Positions 1 through 8,428 of a DNA stretch of 64,000 nt are shown one piece after another. The position numbers and the translations under genes were made by a program. Source of the stretch: Paraburkholderia xenovorans LB400 (lineage in GTDB: Bacteria; Pseudomonadota; Gammaproteobacteria; Burkholderiales; Burkholderiaceae); NCBI RefSeq assembly GCF_000013645.1, contig NC_007953.1, positions 1,240,001-1,304,000 on the forward strand, in the 5' to 3' direction. Position 1 is the first letter of the stretch; each line of letters opens with the position of its first letter. Under the pieces are notes generated by a model. The model was given only the letters and a program-made list of their open reading frames with translations, did no database searches and was not told where the DNA came from.

Positions 1-584
1 CGAAAAACAAGGGCAAGCTGTGCATCCGCTCGGGCTCGCACCCCTACAACCTGAGCCTGTTCGGCGCCGTGACCGAACACCTCGGCCCGGTCAAGACCGA
101 AGCCTGGCTCAAGGGCCTGGTCGACAACATGGCCCGCTCGCCCAAGGGCGGCGACACCGACCAGATCAAGGGTGTGGCCTCCGGCGAATGTGGCATCGGC
201 GTGACCAACACCTACTATCTCGCCCGCATGCTGCGCTCCACCAACCCGCAGGAACGCGCCGTGGCCGAACGCGTGGGTGTGGTCTTCCCCAACCAGTCCA
301 GCTGGGGCACCCACGTGAACGTGGCCGGCGGTGCGGTGGCCCGCCATGCCAAGAACCCGGCCAATGCCGTGAAGTTCCTGGAATACCTGGCCAGCCCGGC
401 CGCGCAGGAGCATTTCGCCAACGGCAACAACGAGTGGCCCGTGGCCAAGGACGTGAAGCTCAGCAACCCGGCCCTGCAGGCCATGACCGGCGGCAGCTTC
501 AAGAGCGAGACCATCCCGATCAGCGCCGTCGGCATGAACCAGATCAAGGTGCAGCAGATGCTGGACCGTGTCGGCTTCAAGTGA
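1..584 (+). CDS. Fe(3+) ABC transporter periplasmic binding protein, C-terminal part
   Basis: The reading frame is open from base 3 and ends with TGA at 582-584, so the N-terminus lies outside the window. The visible ~193 residues match the second lobe of FutA/FbpA-type ferric-iron binding proteins: an IRSGSHPYN segment near the start, a central GVTNTYYLAR motif carrying a Tyr pair typical of Fe(3+) ligands, and a C-terminal NEWPVAKDV region. Such proteins capture ferric iron in the periplasm for an inner-membrane ABC importer. Its codon choice (very GCC/CTG rich) resembles Comamonadaceae rather than the Paraburkholderia-like genes after 32 kb; that is an impression, not a computed value. A strong terminator follows directly. 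Confidence 0.85.
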   Translation, partial: KNKGKLCIRSGSHPYNLSLFGAVTEHLGPVKTEAWLKGLVDNMARSPKGGDTDQIKGVASGECGIGVTNTYYLARMLRSTNPQERAVAERVGVVFPNQSSWGTHVNVAGGAVARHAKNPANAVKFLEYLASPAAQEHFANGNNEWPVAKDVKLSNPALQAMTGGSFKSETIPISAVGMNQIKVQQMLDRVGFK

Positions 585-603
585 GCTGAAACACCCGCGA
601 CAA

Positions 604-636
604 CCCGGCCCGGCGCCCTGCCCGGCCGGGTTTTTT
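604..636 (+). terminator. Rho-independent terminator after the iron-binding protein gene
   Basis: A 7-bp GC-only stem (CCCGGCC at 604-610 pairing with GGCCGGG at 624-630) closes a 13-nt loop and is followed by six T residues. It lies 20 bp after the stop codon of the upstream gene. Confidence 0.9.
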
Positions 637-816
637 ATTTCATGCTGTGATCAGCACCGAATTTGGCTGATCTACGCTGAGGCCCGCCACAGCGAGTTTT
701 CCTAGGGATCAAGTGGATTCACCATACCCCGGTGCTTTCCACAACCCGATCCGGTTTCCATCCGCTTGGCTCCCAGCCGACACCTGGAAACTGGCTCATT
801 CCTCCTAGGAGTCAGC

Positions 817-2019
817 ATGGCCAAAATCAAACTCACCAAGTCCGCTATAGACGCGGCACAACCCCAGGCGCAGCCCGTCGAACTGCGCGATACCCTGGTG
901 CCCGGCTTCATGTGTAAGGTTACACCTGCAGGCCGCAAGGTGTTCATGCTCCAGTACCGGACCAATGCCGGGGAGCGGCGCAAGCCCGCCATCGGCCTGT
1001 ACGGAGAGCTGACCGTCGAGCAGGCCCGCTCGCTGGCGCAGACCTGGCTGGCCGAGGTCCGCCGGGGCGGCGACCCCGGCGGCGACAAGGCTGAGGCGCG
1101 CAAGGCACCGACCGTCAAGGAACTGTGCGGACGCTTCATGTCGGACTACTCCAAGGTTCGCAACAAGCCGAGCACGCAGAAAGGCTACCAGGGCAACATC
1201 GACCGCAACATCATCCCTATTCTGGGCCGCATGAAGGTCCAGGACGTCAAGCGCCCGGACGTTGCGACGATGATGAAGAAGCTGGAGTCCACGCCGATGG
1301 AGGCCAACCACACGCTCGCCGTCATGCGAAAAATGTTCAACATGGCCGAAATCTGGGGCTTGCGGACGGATGGCACGAACCCGTGCCGGCACATCCCCCA
1401 ATACCCTCAAGGCAAGACCACCCGGCTCATCACCGACGAGGAAATGGGCAAGTTGTTCAGGCATCTGGACAAGGTGGAGGCCGAAAGCAGCGAACCACCC
1501 ATCGTCACGCTGGCCATCCGCTTGCAGTTCGAGTTCGCGGCGCGCCGCTCCGAAATCCTGTTGCTGGAGTGGACCTGGGTCGATCTGGAGAACCGGCGCG
1601 TGGCCTGGCCTGACAGCAAGACCGGCGGCATGTCCAAACCGATGAGCGAGGAAGCGCACCGCCTGCTCTCGACGGTGCCCAGGCACGAAGGCTCACTCTA
1701 TGTGCTGCCGTCGCTGCGCGATCCGCTCAAGCACATGACGAACGGGGAGCATTACAACGGCTGGAGCCGCATCCTGAAGGCTGCTGGTGTGCAGCACGTC
1801 GGCACACATGGTATCCGGCACCGTTCGGCCACCGACATCGCCAATTCGGGCATCCCGGTCAAGGTCGGCATGGTGCTGACCGCGCACAAGACGGTGGCGA
1901 TGTTCATGCGCTACATCCACACCGAGGATGCGCCGGTGCGTCAGGCGGCCGAACTGGTGGCGAACCGGCGCAAGACGGTGGTGGCGGGCACGATTGCCAC
2001 ACCAGTCGATGTATCTTGA
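817..2019 (+). CDS. Tyrosine recombinase / integrase (P4-like, DUF4102 arm-binding)
   Basis: This 400-residue site-specific recombinase probably integrates and excises the mobile island next to which it sits. Residues 1-90 form the arm-DNA-binding domain typical of P4-type integrases, 100-180 the SAM-like core-binding domain, and 200-380 the catalytic domain. The catalytic set is visible: Arg244 (AARRSE), Lys268, His331-x-x-Arg334 (HGIRH), His357 (LTAHKT) and nucleophile Tyr366 (MRYIH). The start at 817 is chosen because TAGGAG lies 6 bp upstream; an in-frame ATG at 766 has no ribosome-binding site. No tRNA gene or obvious attachment repeat is seen on either side. Confidence 0.9.
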   Translation: MAKIKLTKSAIDAAQPQAQPVELRDTLVPGFMCKVTPAGRKVFMLQYRTNAGERRKPAIGLYGELTVEQARSLAQTWLAEVRRGGDPGGDKAEARKAPTVKELCGRFMSDYSKVRNKPSTQKGYQGNIDRNIIPILGRMKVQDVKRPDVATMMKKLESTPMEANHTLAVMRKMFNMAEIWGLRTDGTNPCRHIPQYPQGKTTRLITDEEMGKLFRHLDKVEAESSEPPIVTLAIRLQFEFAARRSEILLLEWTWVDLENRRVAWPDSKTGGMSKPMSEEAHRLLSTVPRHEGSLYVLPSLRDPLKHMTNGEHYNGWSRILKAAGVQHVGTHGIRHRSATDIANSGIPVKVGMVLTAHKTVAMFMRYIHTEDAPVRQAAELVANRRKTVVAGTIATPVDVS

Positions 2020-2042
2020 CAGTCATTCGTTTATAGACGAAA

Positions 2043-2384
2043 ATGGCAGCATACGAGATTGAGCATTACCTGACTCTCGGTGAGCAGAAGGACTTCTACA
2101 TCGAATGGCTGAAGCGGTTACGCGACGGTCAAGCCAAGGTTGCGGTGGCACGGCGCGTCATTCGCATCGAGCAAGGCAACTTTGGCGATCACAAGTTCTG
2201 TCGCAAGGGCGTGTGGGAGTTGCGCATCGATGCGGGGCCGGGCTACCGGGTGTACTACGCCTTGTCGGGCCGGCGTGTGGTGTTGTTGCTGTGCGGCGGC
2301 GACAAGAAGACTCAGGACGCGGACATCGCTCGGGCGGTGGATTACTGGCAAGACTGGCAACGGAGAACAGATGATGAGAAGTAG
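2043..2384 (+). CDS. RelE/HigB-family toxin (addiction module killer protein)
   Basis: The 113-residue basic protein has the RelE/ParE-superfamily core: an N-terminal helical pair, then the GDHKFCRKGVWELRID strand region and the conserved GPGYRVYYAL and LLCGGDKKTQ blocks found in the putative addiction module killer family. The expected role is ribosome-dependent mRNA cleavage, held in check by the antitoxin encoded next, whose start overlaps this gene by 14 bp. Toxin-first order is typical of higBA-like modules. It lies 23 bp after the integrase, so it may stabilise the integrated element. Confidence 0.88.
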   Translation: MAAYEIEHYLTLGEQKDFYIEWLKRLRDGQAKVAVARRVIRIEQGNFGDHKFCRKGVWELRIDAGPGYRVYYALSGRRVVLLLCGGDKKTQDADIARAVDYWQDWQRRTDDEK

Positions 2385-2694
2385 ACCCCATGACGATGCG
2401 ATGGCCGAGTTGTACCGAAACGACCCCGCGTTCGCGCTGGAAGTGGTCAACGGCATTCTGGAAGATGGCGACCAGGCCGAACTGCTGATCGTGCTGCGTC
2501 AAATGGCCGAGGCCTTCGGCGGCGTTCAGGCGGTGGCCGAACAGGCGCACCTGAATCCGACGCAGCTTTATCGCACGCTCTCCCCGAAGGGCAATCCGGC
2601 ACTTAACAGCTTGCGGGCAATCCTCAAGGCGATGGGTCTGCGGCTGGCGGTGCAGCCGTTGGCTGCACCCGCCGTGCCAGCGCATGCCACCTGA
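2371..2694 (+). CDS. HigA-like antitoxin (addiction module antidote protein)
   Basis: The 107-residue protein contains an Xre/Cro-type helix-turn-helix around residues 50-85 (GGVQAVAEQAHLNPTQLYRT, then LNSLRAILKAMG), as in the antidote half of HigBA/RelBE-like modules. It should bind and neutralise the upstream toxin and autoregulate the pair. ATG at 2371 is preceded by GGAG at 2362-2365 inside the toxin gene; a second ATG at 2374 is equally possible. The overlap implies translational coupling. Nothing looks damaged. Confidence 0.87.
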   Translation: MMRSRPHDDAMAELYRNDPAFALEVVNGILEDGDQAELLIVLRQMAEAFGGVQAVAEQAHLNPTQLYRTLSPKGNPALNSLRAILKAMGLRLAVQPLAAPAVPAHAT

Positions 2695-2981
2695 ATGTGG
2701 CATTGATGTCGGTCTGCGACAACTGACGGCCACGGAGACGATAACGCCTGGTGGTGGCTTCGGATCAGTCCCTGGGTTGCGCACCTAGCCAGCGCTCCAT
2801 GACGAAAATAACCACCGTGTGTGATGCATGGACTGCCAGCCGGGCCTCAGACGCCACGATCTGCGGCGGCTCAATGCCGCGTCCATGAAACGACCACGCT
2901 CGCGCGTTGCTAAGCACATTCAAACGCCTGGCTCACTGATGACGCCGAAATCACGTGTAATTCGAGGTCCCCTGGAGTTCG

Positions 2982-3101
2982 ATCCTGGCCGGCATCGAAC
3001 TGATGCATATGATTCGCAAAGGCCAGTTCATGCTGAAGCGTGAAGGCATGTCGTTTGCCGACCAGTTCTACGCATTCGCAGGACACTTCCGTCTGACGTA
3101 A
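2982..3101 (+). pseudogene. IS6-family transposase, C-terminal remnant
   Basis: Thirty-nine codons followed by TAA read ILAGIELMHMIRKGQF, then a segment ending SFADQFYAFAG. The IELMHMIRKGQ block closed by a DQFY-type tail is the characteristic C-terminus of IS6/IS26-like transposases. The DDE core is absent upstream, so only the tail survives. It marks an old insertion or deletion between the toxin-antitoxin pair and the bph locus. The 280 bp between the antitoxin and this remnant contain nothing recognisable. Confidence 0.7.
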
Positions 3102-3197
3102 GAAGTCGCTGGCGCAACCCGGTACCACTTTGCCTTGCACCCGCTAACGCGATACAACCGCACCGGACGCCCGGACCGGGCGGCGGTCACTGAACGG

Positions 3198-3847
3198 TCA
3201 AAACTGCTTGCGAAGCGACAGGAAAGTCAACACCGGATCCAGTTTGACATCGGCACGAACCGGCGCGCCACCGGCAGTCCCCGTGGCCTTGACTTTCAAA
3301 AACAGCTTCTGAACCGAGAAGCCGATGCTGTAGCCATCCGACAGGGGCCAGTCCGCGCCGATCGTTAGTGCCGTACCGAGCCCATCGTCAACCTTGAGGT
3401 TCTGCACGGCGCCATCTTTGGTGCTGAAAACCCTCAGATAGGTCAGACCGCCGCCGAAAAACGGTCGGATCGGCCCCAGCATGCCTGGCGAATACGTCAT
3501 TGTCAAAATGGCCGGGCCACCTTTGACACTGCCCAATTTTCCCAACGGGCTCAAGGTTCCAGCGCCGCCTAAATCGGTTTCCACCGGCGAACCGACATCC
3601 AGCCGGGCCGTCCAGTTGGGCGTTACGGCGTATCCGATTTCCACGCCCAGCACGGTGTCGCTGCCCACCGTCACCGCGCCACCCGGTTGCCAGCGAACGA
3701 GACATCCGCCGAGGGGTGGAACTTCAGGTGGACGGCTCCGACGCCAATGGACCATGGCGACGGGGAGTTGGTGAAGGCTTGTGCATGGACGCCGGCCGAC
3801 AGAGTCGCTACGGCAAAACAGGTCAGCGTGGAAGCGATAATTTTCAT
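3198..3847 (-). pseudogene. ompW: OmpW-family outer-membrane protein, frameshifted
   Basis: Starting at ATG 3847 (good Shine-Dalgarno AAGGAGA), the product has a signal peptide (MKIIASTL to VHAQA) and the mature start SPWSIGVGAVHLKFHPSA, typical of OmpW beta-barrels. That frame hits TGA after about 58 codons. The rest of the protein (GGAVTVGSDTVLGVEIGYA through to the terminal LRKQF) continues in the next frame to 3198. Restoring one C near 3688-3691 would give a continuous FAGQPGGAVTVG, so a single-base deletion is the simplest cause. OmpW proteins form hydrophobic channels, so the intact gene could have served uptake of biphenyl-like substrates; that is inference from position. Confidence 0.8.
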
Positions 3848-3993
3848 GATTTTGTCTCCTTATATTTTTAAAAAACGAACTTCAATTGTCCAAAATGGAC
3901 GCTTTTGTCTCTTCTGAATCCCGCCGCTTCATTTCGGCCTGATGCGTACCCCGTACCGACACGCAGGACAACAAAAAGCGGCGCTCTTGCCCC

Positions 3994-4854
3994 TTACGCG
4001 TGCCGCAGGAAGTCAATCACCAGGCGGTTGAATTCATCGGCATGCTCCCATTGCGCCCAATGGCCGCACTTGGAGAAAACGTGCAAACGCGCGTCGTCGA
4101 TGTTCCAGAGCAGCTTCAAACCGTGGTCAAGGGGAACGAAGCGATCATCGCGCCCCCAGGTAATGAATGTCTTGGCCTTGATTTCTCCAAGTCTGGCAGT
4201 CACATCCCAGGTTGAAAGCGGCGCCTTTTGTGCGCTGATGAGGAAGTTCTTCAGGTGTTCCGGTTGGCGCTGAATGGCTTCCCAGCGGCCCTGCAGCAAC
4301 TCCTCGGTGATAAGGGACTGGTCGTACAAAAACACCTGAAGCATCTGTTTCAGCGTCTCGTAGGACGGCTCGGCATACAGCTTGAACAGCAGCTTGATGC
4401 CTTCCATCGGCATCGGCGCGAACATGCTGGGGCCCAGGCCGCCGGGCCCCATGAGGATCAGTTTGCCGATGCGGTCGGGGTATTCGAGCGCGAAGTTCAG
4501 CGCCGTGGCGCCCCCCATCGAGTTGCCGACCAGGTGCGCCCGGTCGATGTCCAGCGCATCCATCAGCCCTTTGACGGCACGGGCGTTGACCAGGCCGCGC
4601 TGCTCGTCCATCACCACCGCGTCCGACTTGTTGAAGCCGGGCGAATCCTTCAGGATCACCCGGTAACCGGCGTCGACAAACGGTCCGACGTTGCGGTAGT
4701 AGTTACTCCAGCCGCCAGCGCCGGGGCCCCCGCCATGCAGCATGATGACGGTTTCGCCGTTACCCGCCTCGTTGTAGTGAATATTGAAATCGGAAAAACC
4801 TTTTTCATTTATTTTCACGAACTTGCTGGTAGAACTTTCGGTGAGTGCGGTCAT
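3994..4854 (-). CDS. bphD: 2-hydroxy-6-oxo-6-phenylhexa-2,4-dienoate (HOPDA) hydrolase
   Basis: BphD hydrolyses the meta-cleavage product HOPDA to benzoate and 2-hydroxypenta-2,4-dienoate, the last upper-pathway step. The 286-residue alpha/beta hydrolase has the oxyanion-loop motif HGGGPGAGGW (40-49) and the catalytic triad Ser112 (GNSMGG), Asp237 (GRDDRF) and His265 (KCGHW). From memory the sequence matches LB400 BphD throughout. It is the final gene of the operon, 70 bp after bphI; an unremarkable 146-bp gap separates it from the ompW pseudogene. The cytosolic enzyme has no signal peptide. Confidence 0.97.
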   Translation of the reverse strand: MTALTESSTSKFVKINEKGFSDFNIHYNEAGNGETVIMLHGGGPGAGGWSNYYRNVGPFVDAGYRVILKDSPGFNKSDAVVMDEQRGLVNARAVKGLMDALDIDRAHLVGNSMGGATALNFALEYPDRIGKLILMGPGGLGPSMFAPMPMEGIKLLFKLYAEPSYETLKQMLQVFLYDQSLITEELLQGRWEAIQRQPEHLKNFLISAQKAPLSTWDVTARLGEIKAKTFITWGRDDRFVPLDHGLKLLWNIDDARLHVFSKCGHWAQWEHADEFNRLVIDFLRHA

Positions 4855-4924
4855 TTTTCATCCTTTAAGTGAGTGGAGTGGAAACTGGTCAGGCGCAGCG
4901 CTTCATGCCGCGCCGGGTTTGAAA

Positions 4925-5965
4925 TCATGCGGCGGTCAAGGTCAACCCGCGCTCACGTGCCATGGTCATGGCGGTGTCTTCAATCATGTCTTCCTGGCCG
5001 CCGACCATGCCGCGCCGTCCCAGCTCGACCAGGATGTCGCGCGCCGGCACGCCGTACTTCGCACTGGCGCGTTTGGCAAACAGCAGAAAGCTGGAATAGA
5101 CCCCGGCATAGCCCAGCGTGAGCGAGTCGCGGTCGATGCGGATGACATGGTCCATGATCGGCACCACCAGGTCTTCGGCCACGTCCTGGATCTTGAACAC
5201 ATCGACTCCGGTTTCGATCCCCATGCGCGCGCATACGGCGATGAACACCTCCATCGGCGTGTTGCCGGCGCCGGCACCCAGGCCAGCGGCAGCGGCATCG
5301 ATGCGGGTGGCCCCGGCCTCGATCGCGGCGATCGAGTTGGCGACGCCCATGGCCAGGTTGTGATGGCCGTGAAAGCCCAACTCGGTTTCGGGTTTGAGCG
5401 CGGCACGCACGGCACTCAGGCGCGCTTTCACGTCGTCAGGCAGCATGTAGCCGGCCGAGTCGGTGACGTAGATGCAGTTGGCGCCGTAGCCTTGCATCAA
5501 GAGTGCCTGGCTGACCAGCTTTTCTGGGCTGGCCATGTGCGCCATCATCAAAAAGCCCACGGTGTCCAGACCCAGCTTGCGCGATTGGGTGATGTGCTGC
5601 TCCGACACATCGGCTTCGGTGCAGTGGGTGGCCACGCGGATGGTGTTCACGCCCAGGTCCTTGGCCATCTTCAGGTGTTCGACGGTGCCGATGCCGGGCA
5701 AGAGCAGGGCACTGACCTTGGCCTGCTTCATCAACGGAATCACGGCGCCCAGGTATTCCTCGTCGCTGTGCGCCGGAAAGCCGTAGTTGACGGAGGAGCC
5801 GCCCAGGCCGTCGCCGTGGGTGACTTCGATCAGCGGGATGCCCGCGGCATCCAGGCCGCAGGCGATGGATTTCATTTGCTCCAGCGTCATCTGGTGGCGC
5901 TTGGGGTGCATGCCGTCGCGCAGCGTCATGTCGTGGACGGTGACTTTTTTGCCTTCTAGCTTCAT
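4925..5965 (-). CDS. bphI: 4-hydroxy-2-oxovalerate aldolase
   Basis: This 346-residue class II pyruvate aldolase splits 4-hydroxy-2-oxovalerate to pyruvate and acetaldehyde. Residues 8-280 form a DRE-TIM barrel with Arg16, Asp17 (TLRDG) and His20 near the N-terminus and the metal-binding GFHGHHNLA pair of histidines around residue 200. A DmpG-like communication domain follows. BphI proteins form a complex with the acylating acetaldehyde dehydrogenase BphJ, channelling acetaldehyde; bphJ lies 19 bp upstream, consistent with stoichiometric expression. Confidence 0.96.
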   Translation of the reverse strand: MKLEGKKVTVHDMTLRDGMHPKRHQMTLEQMKSIACGLDAAGIPLIEVTHGDGLGGSSVNYGFPAHSDEEYLGAVIPLMKQAKVSALLLPGIGTVEHLKMAKDLGVNTIRVATHCTEADVSEQHITQSRKLGLDTVGFLMMAHMASPEKLVSQALLMQGYGANCIYVTDSAGYMLPDDVKARLSAVRAALKPETELGFHGHHNLAMGVANSIAAIEAGATRIDAAAAGLGAGAGNTPMEVFIAVCARMGIETGVDVFKIQDVAEDLVVPIMDHVIRIDRDSLTLGYAGVYSSFLLFAKRASAKYGVPARDILVELGRRGMVGGQEDMIEDTAMTMARERGLTLTAA

Positions 5966-5984
5966 GGTGGTTCTCCTGCGTGGT

Positions 5985-6899
5985 TCAGGCGTGGACGGGC
6001 TGGAGTGTCAACTGCCCGGCGAGGATTTCCTCGGCAAACATCTCGGCGGTGCGGGCCGCCGCCGCCGTCATGATGTCGAGGTTGCCGGCGTATTTGGGCA
6101 GGTAGTCGCCCAGGCCCTCGACTTCCAGGTAGACCGAGACGCGCAAGCCGTCGAAAACCGGGCCGTTGACCAGCTTGTAGCCGGGCACGTACTTCTGCAC
6201 CTCTTTGATCATGGCGTGGATGGACTCGGTGATCTTGGCCTGATCGGGTTCGCTCTCCAGCAGGCAGTGCACGGTGTCGCGCATGATCAGCGGGGGCTCG
6301 GCCGGGTTGAGGATGATGATGGCCTTGCCCTTTTTGGCGCCACCGACCTTTTCGACCGCGCCGGCGGTGGTGCGGGTGAATTCGTCGATGTTCTTGCGCG
6401 TTCCGGGTCCGGCGGACTTGCTCGAGACGGTGGCGACGATTTCGCCGTAGGCCACCGGCTGGACGCGGCTCACGGCCGCGACCATGGGAATGGTGGCCTG
6501 GCCGCCGCAGGTGACCATGTTGACGTTCATCTCGCCTTTGCCGACATGTTCCTTGAGGTTGACCGTCGGCACGCAGAAGGGGCCGATGGCCGCCGGGGTC
6601 AGGTCTATCATCAGGGCGCCGAGGGCATTCACCTTGCGGCTGTTGTCAGCATGCACGTAGGCGCTGGTGGCATCGAAGACGATCTGCACGCCGTCGGCCT
6701 GCATGTGGGGAATCAACCCATCGACACCGTCAGCGGTGGTCTTGATGCCCATCTCGCGGGCGCGCTTGAGGCCGTCGGATTCGGGGTCGATGCCGACCAT
6801 CCAGATGGGTTCCAATACCGGGCTGCGCTGCAGCTTGGCCAGCAGGTCGGTGCCGATGTTGCCGGGGCCGATCAGGGCGCATTTGATTTTTTTCGTCAT
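5985..6899 (-). CDS. bphJ: Acetaldehyde dehydrogenase (acylating)
   Basis: This 304-residue enzyme converts acetaldehyde, NAD+ and CoA to acetyl-CoA, the last lower-pathway step. It has an N-terminal Rossmann motif (GPGNIGTDLL, 11-20), the catalytic cysteine Cys131 (VTCGGQ) and the DmpF-like dimerisation region. It partners physically with aldolase BphI in this family. The start follows bphH by 21 bp within the operon, and nothing suggests damage. Confidence 0.96.
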   Translation of the reverse strand: MTKKIKCALIGPGNIGTDLLAKLQRSPVLEPIWMVGIDPESDGLKRAREMGIKTTADGVDGLIPHMQADGVQIVFDATSAYVHADNSRKVNALGALMIDLTPAAIGPFCVPTVNLKEHVGKGEMNVNMVTCGGQATIPMVAAVSRVQPVAYGEIVATVSSKSAGPGTRKNIDEFTRTTAGAVEKVGGAKKGKAIIILNPAEPPLIMRDTVHCLLESEPDQAKITESIHAMIKEVQKYVPGYKLVNGPVFDGLRVSVYLEVEGLGDYLPKYAGNLDIMTAAAARTAEMFAEEILAGQLTLQPVHA

Positions 6900-6920
6900 G
6901 TGCTGAAATTTCCGGAAAAG

Positions 6921-7703
6921 TCAGTGAAAGCGCACCGAGCAGCCGCCGATGCCGCCGATGGTGACGCGGAAATGGTCGCCGGCCTGGGCCGGGAACATGG
7001 CGGCCAGCGCGCCGGAGAGAATCACCTCGCCGGCTTTCAGACCGATGCCCAGGCGGCCCAGGGTGTTGGCCAGCCAGGCCACGGAATTGACCGGGGAGCC
7101 CAGGGCGGCGGCGCCGGCGCCGGTGGCGATGATCTCGCCGTTTTTCTCGAGCACCATGCCGCAGGTCATCAGGTCGATCCTGCGCGGGTCGGCGGCGCTG
7201 CTACCGAGCACGAACATGCCGCAGGAGGCGTTGTCGGCCACGGTGTCCTGGATCTTGATTTTCCAGTCGCCGATGCGCGAGTCAACGATCTCGAAGCAGG
7301 GCATGACAAAGTCGGTGGCAGCCAGCACGTCGGCGTTGGTGACGCCGGGACCCATGAGGTCCTTTTTCAGGACAAAGGCGATTTCCCCTTCGGCCTTGGG
7401 CTGGATCAGGGAGGACATGGCGATGCTGCCGCCGTCGCTGACGATCATGCCGTCCAGCATGTAGCCGAAGTCGGGCTGGTAGACGCCCAGCATGTTCATC
7501 ACGGCCGCGCTGGTAACGCCGATTTTCTTGCCGACGACGCGCTCGCCGGCCTGCAGACGGCGCGAGATCATCCGTTGCTGAATGTGGTAGGCGTCCTCGA
7601 CGGTGATCTCTGGATGGCGGCTGGTCAACGGCTCGACCACGGTGCGCGTGCACAGCGCGCTGTAGAGCTCGTCACCCAGCGTTCCGATCAGTTCAGGGGT
7701 CAT
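6921..7703 (-). CDS. bphH: 2-hydroxypenta-2,4-dienoate hydratase
   Basis: The enzyme adds water to 2-hydroxypenta-2,4-dienoate, giving 4-hydroxy-2-oxovalerate for BphI. The 260-residue protein belongs to the MhpD/XylJ hydratase-decarboxylase family: VVGKKIGVTS near residue 60, EGEIAFVLKKDL with metal-ligand glutamates near 105, and a glycine-rich C-terminus (IGGIGGCS). ATG 7703 gives the usual family length; an in-frame ATG at 7715 would add four residues and cannot be excluded. The gene lies between bphK and bphJ in the same transcription unit. Confidence 0.94.
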   Translation of the reverse strand: MTPELIGTLGDELYSALCTRTVVEPLTSRHPEITVEDAYHIQQRMISRRLQAGERVVGKKIGVTSAAVMNMLGVYQPDFGYMLDGMIVSDGGSIAMSSLIQPKAEGEIAFVLKKDLMGPGVTNADVLAATDFVMPCFEIVDSRIGDWKIKIQDTVADNASCGMFVLGSSAADPRRIDLMTCGMVLEKNGEIIATGAGAAALGSPVNSVAWLANTLGRLGIGLKAGEVILSGALAAMFPAQAGDHFRVTIGGIGGCSVRFH

Positions 7704-7785
7704 GGCGTTTCTCATTCCAGGTCGGGGCGTTCATTGCTTTGAGGCAGCTCTCCCAGGCCCGCTTCCGCGCCCCGGGAAGGCATCT

Positions 7786-8397
7786 TCACTCCTTGATCAA
7801 GCCTTCGGCGCGAAGCGCTGACTGTACCGCTTCACGGCCTCCAACACGGCCTTGGAAGGCCTGCAGCGAGGGCCAGGGCGAAAGATCAATGTTGACATAT
7901 GCGCTCCAACCGAGCACGACGAACAGATAGATGTCGGCCACACTCAGTTGGTCGCCCAGCAGATAAGGCGCATGTTCGAGCTGTCGTGCGACCTGCCCCA
8001 GGCGGGTGTTCAGGCTCTGCCGCACGGCGTTTTTCCACTCATCGCTGGAGGCAGGGTTGAACAAGGGGCTGAAGCTCTTGTGCAGTTCGCTCGAGATGAA
8101 GTTCAGCCATTGCTGCAAGTGGTAGCGCTCGAAGCTGCCGTTGGCCGGCGCCAGCTGCTTGCCGGGGACCTGATCGGCCACGTATTGCACGATGGCCGGG
8201 CCTTCGGTCAGGGTACGGCCGTCGTCAAGCTGCAGGCAAGGCACGTACCCGGCCGGGTTGATCTCCAGGTAGTCCTGCCCGGAGGCAGTCTTCTTGCTCG
8301 CAAGATCGACCTGCACCAACTCGAAGTTCAGGCCCGCCTCGCGCAATGCAATGTGCGGTGACAGGGAGCAGGCACCAGGGCTGTAGTAAAGTTTCAT
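7786..8397 (-). CDS. bphK: Glutathione S-transferase BphK
   Basis: The 203-residue beta-class GST begins MKLYYSPGACSLSPH with the active-site Cys10. It has a thioredoxin-like N-terminal domain to about residue 80 and an all-helical C-terminal domain. BphK of LB400 is known to dechlorinate chlorinated HOPDAs using glutathione, relieving inhibition of BphD. It is not needed for unsubstituted biphenyl. Its position between bphC and bphH, 32 bp after bphC, is the LB400 arrangement. Confidence 0.95.
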   Translation of the reverse strand: MKLYYSPGACSLSPHIALREAGLNFELVQVDLASKKTASGQDYLEINPAGYVPCLQLDDGRTLTEGPAIVQYVADQVPGKQLAPANGSFERYHLQQWLNFISSELHKSFSPLFNPASSDEWKNAVRQSLNTRLGQVARQLEHAPYLLGDQLSVADIYLFVVLGWSAYVNIDLSPWPSLQAFQGRVGGREAVQSALRAEGLIKE

Positions 8398-8428
8398 GCA
8401 GGGATTCCCGTGCTATTCAGGTTGTTGT

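Noticed and set aside
4784..5959. Long plus-strand open frame of 391 codons opposite bphI and bphD
   Set aside because: Antisense shadow of high-GC genes: His/Gln/Ala-rich translation without homology. The same applies to the 651-codon plus frame at 5787-7742 and the 445-codon one at 10281-11618.
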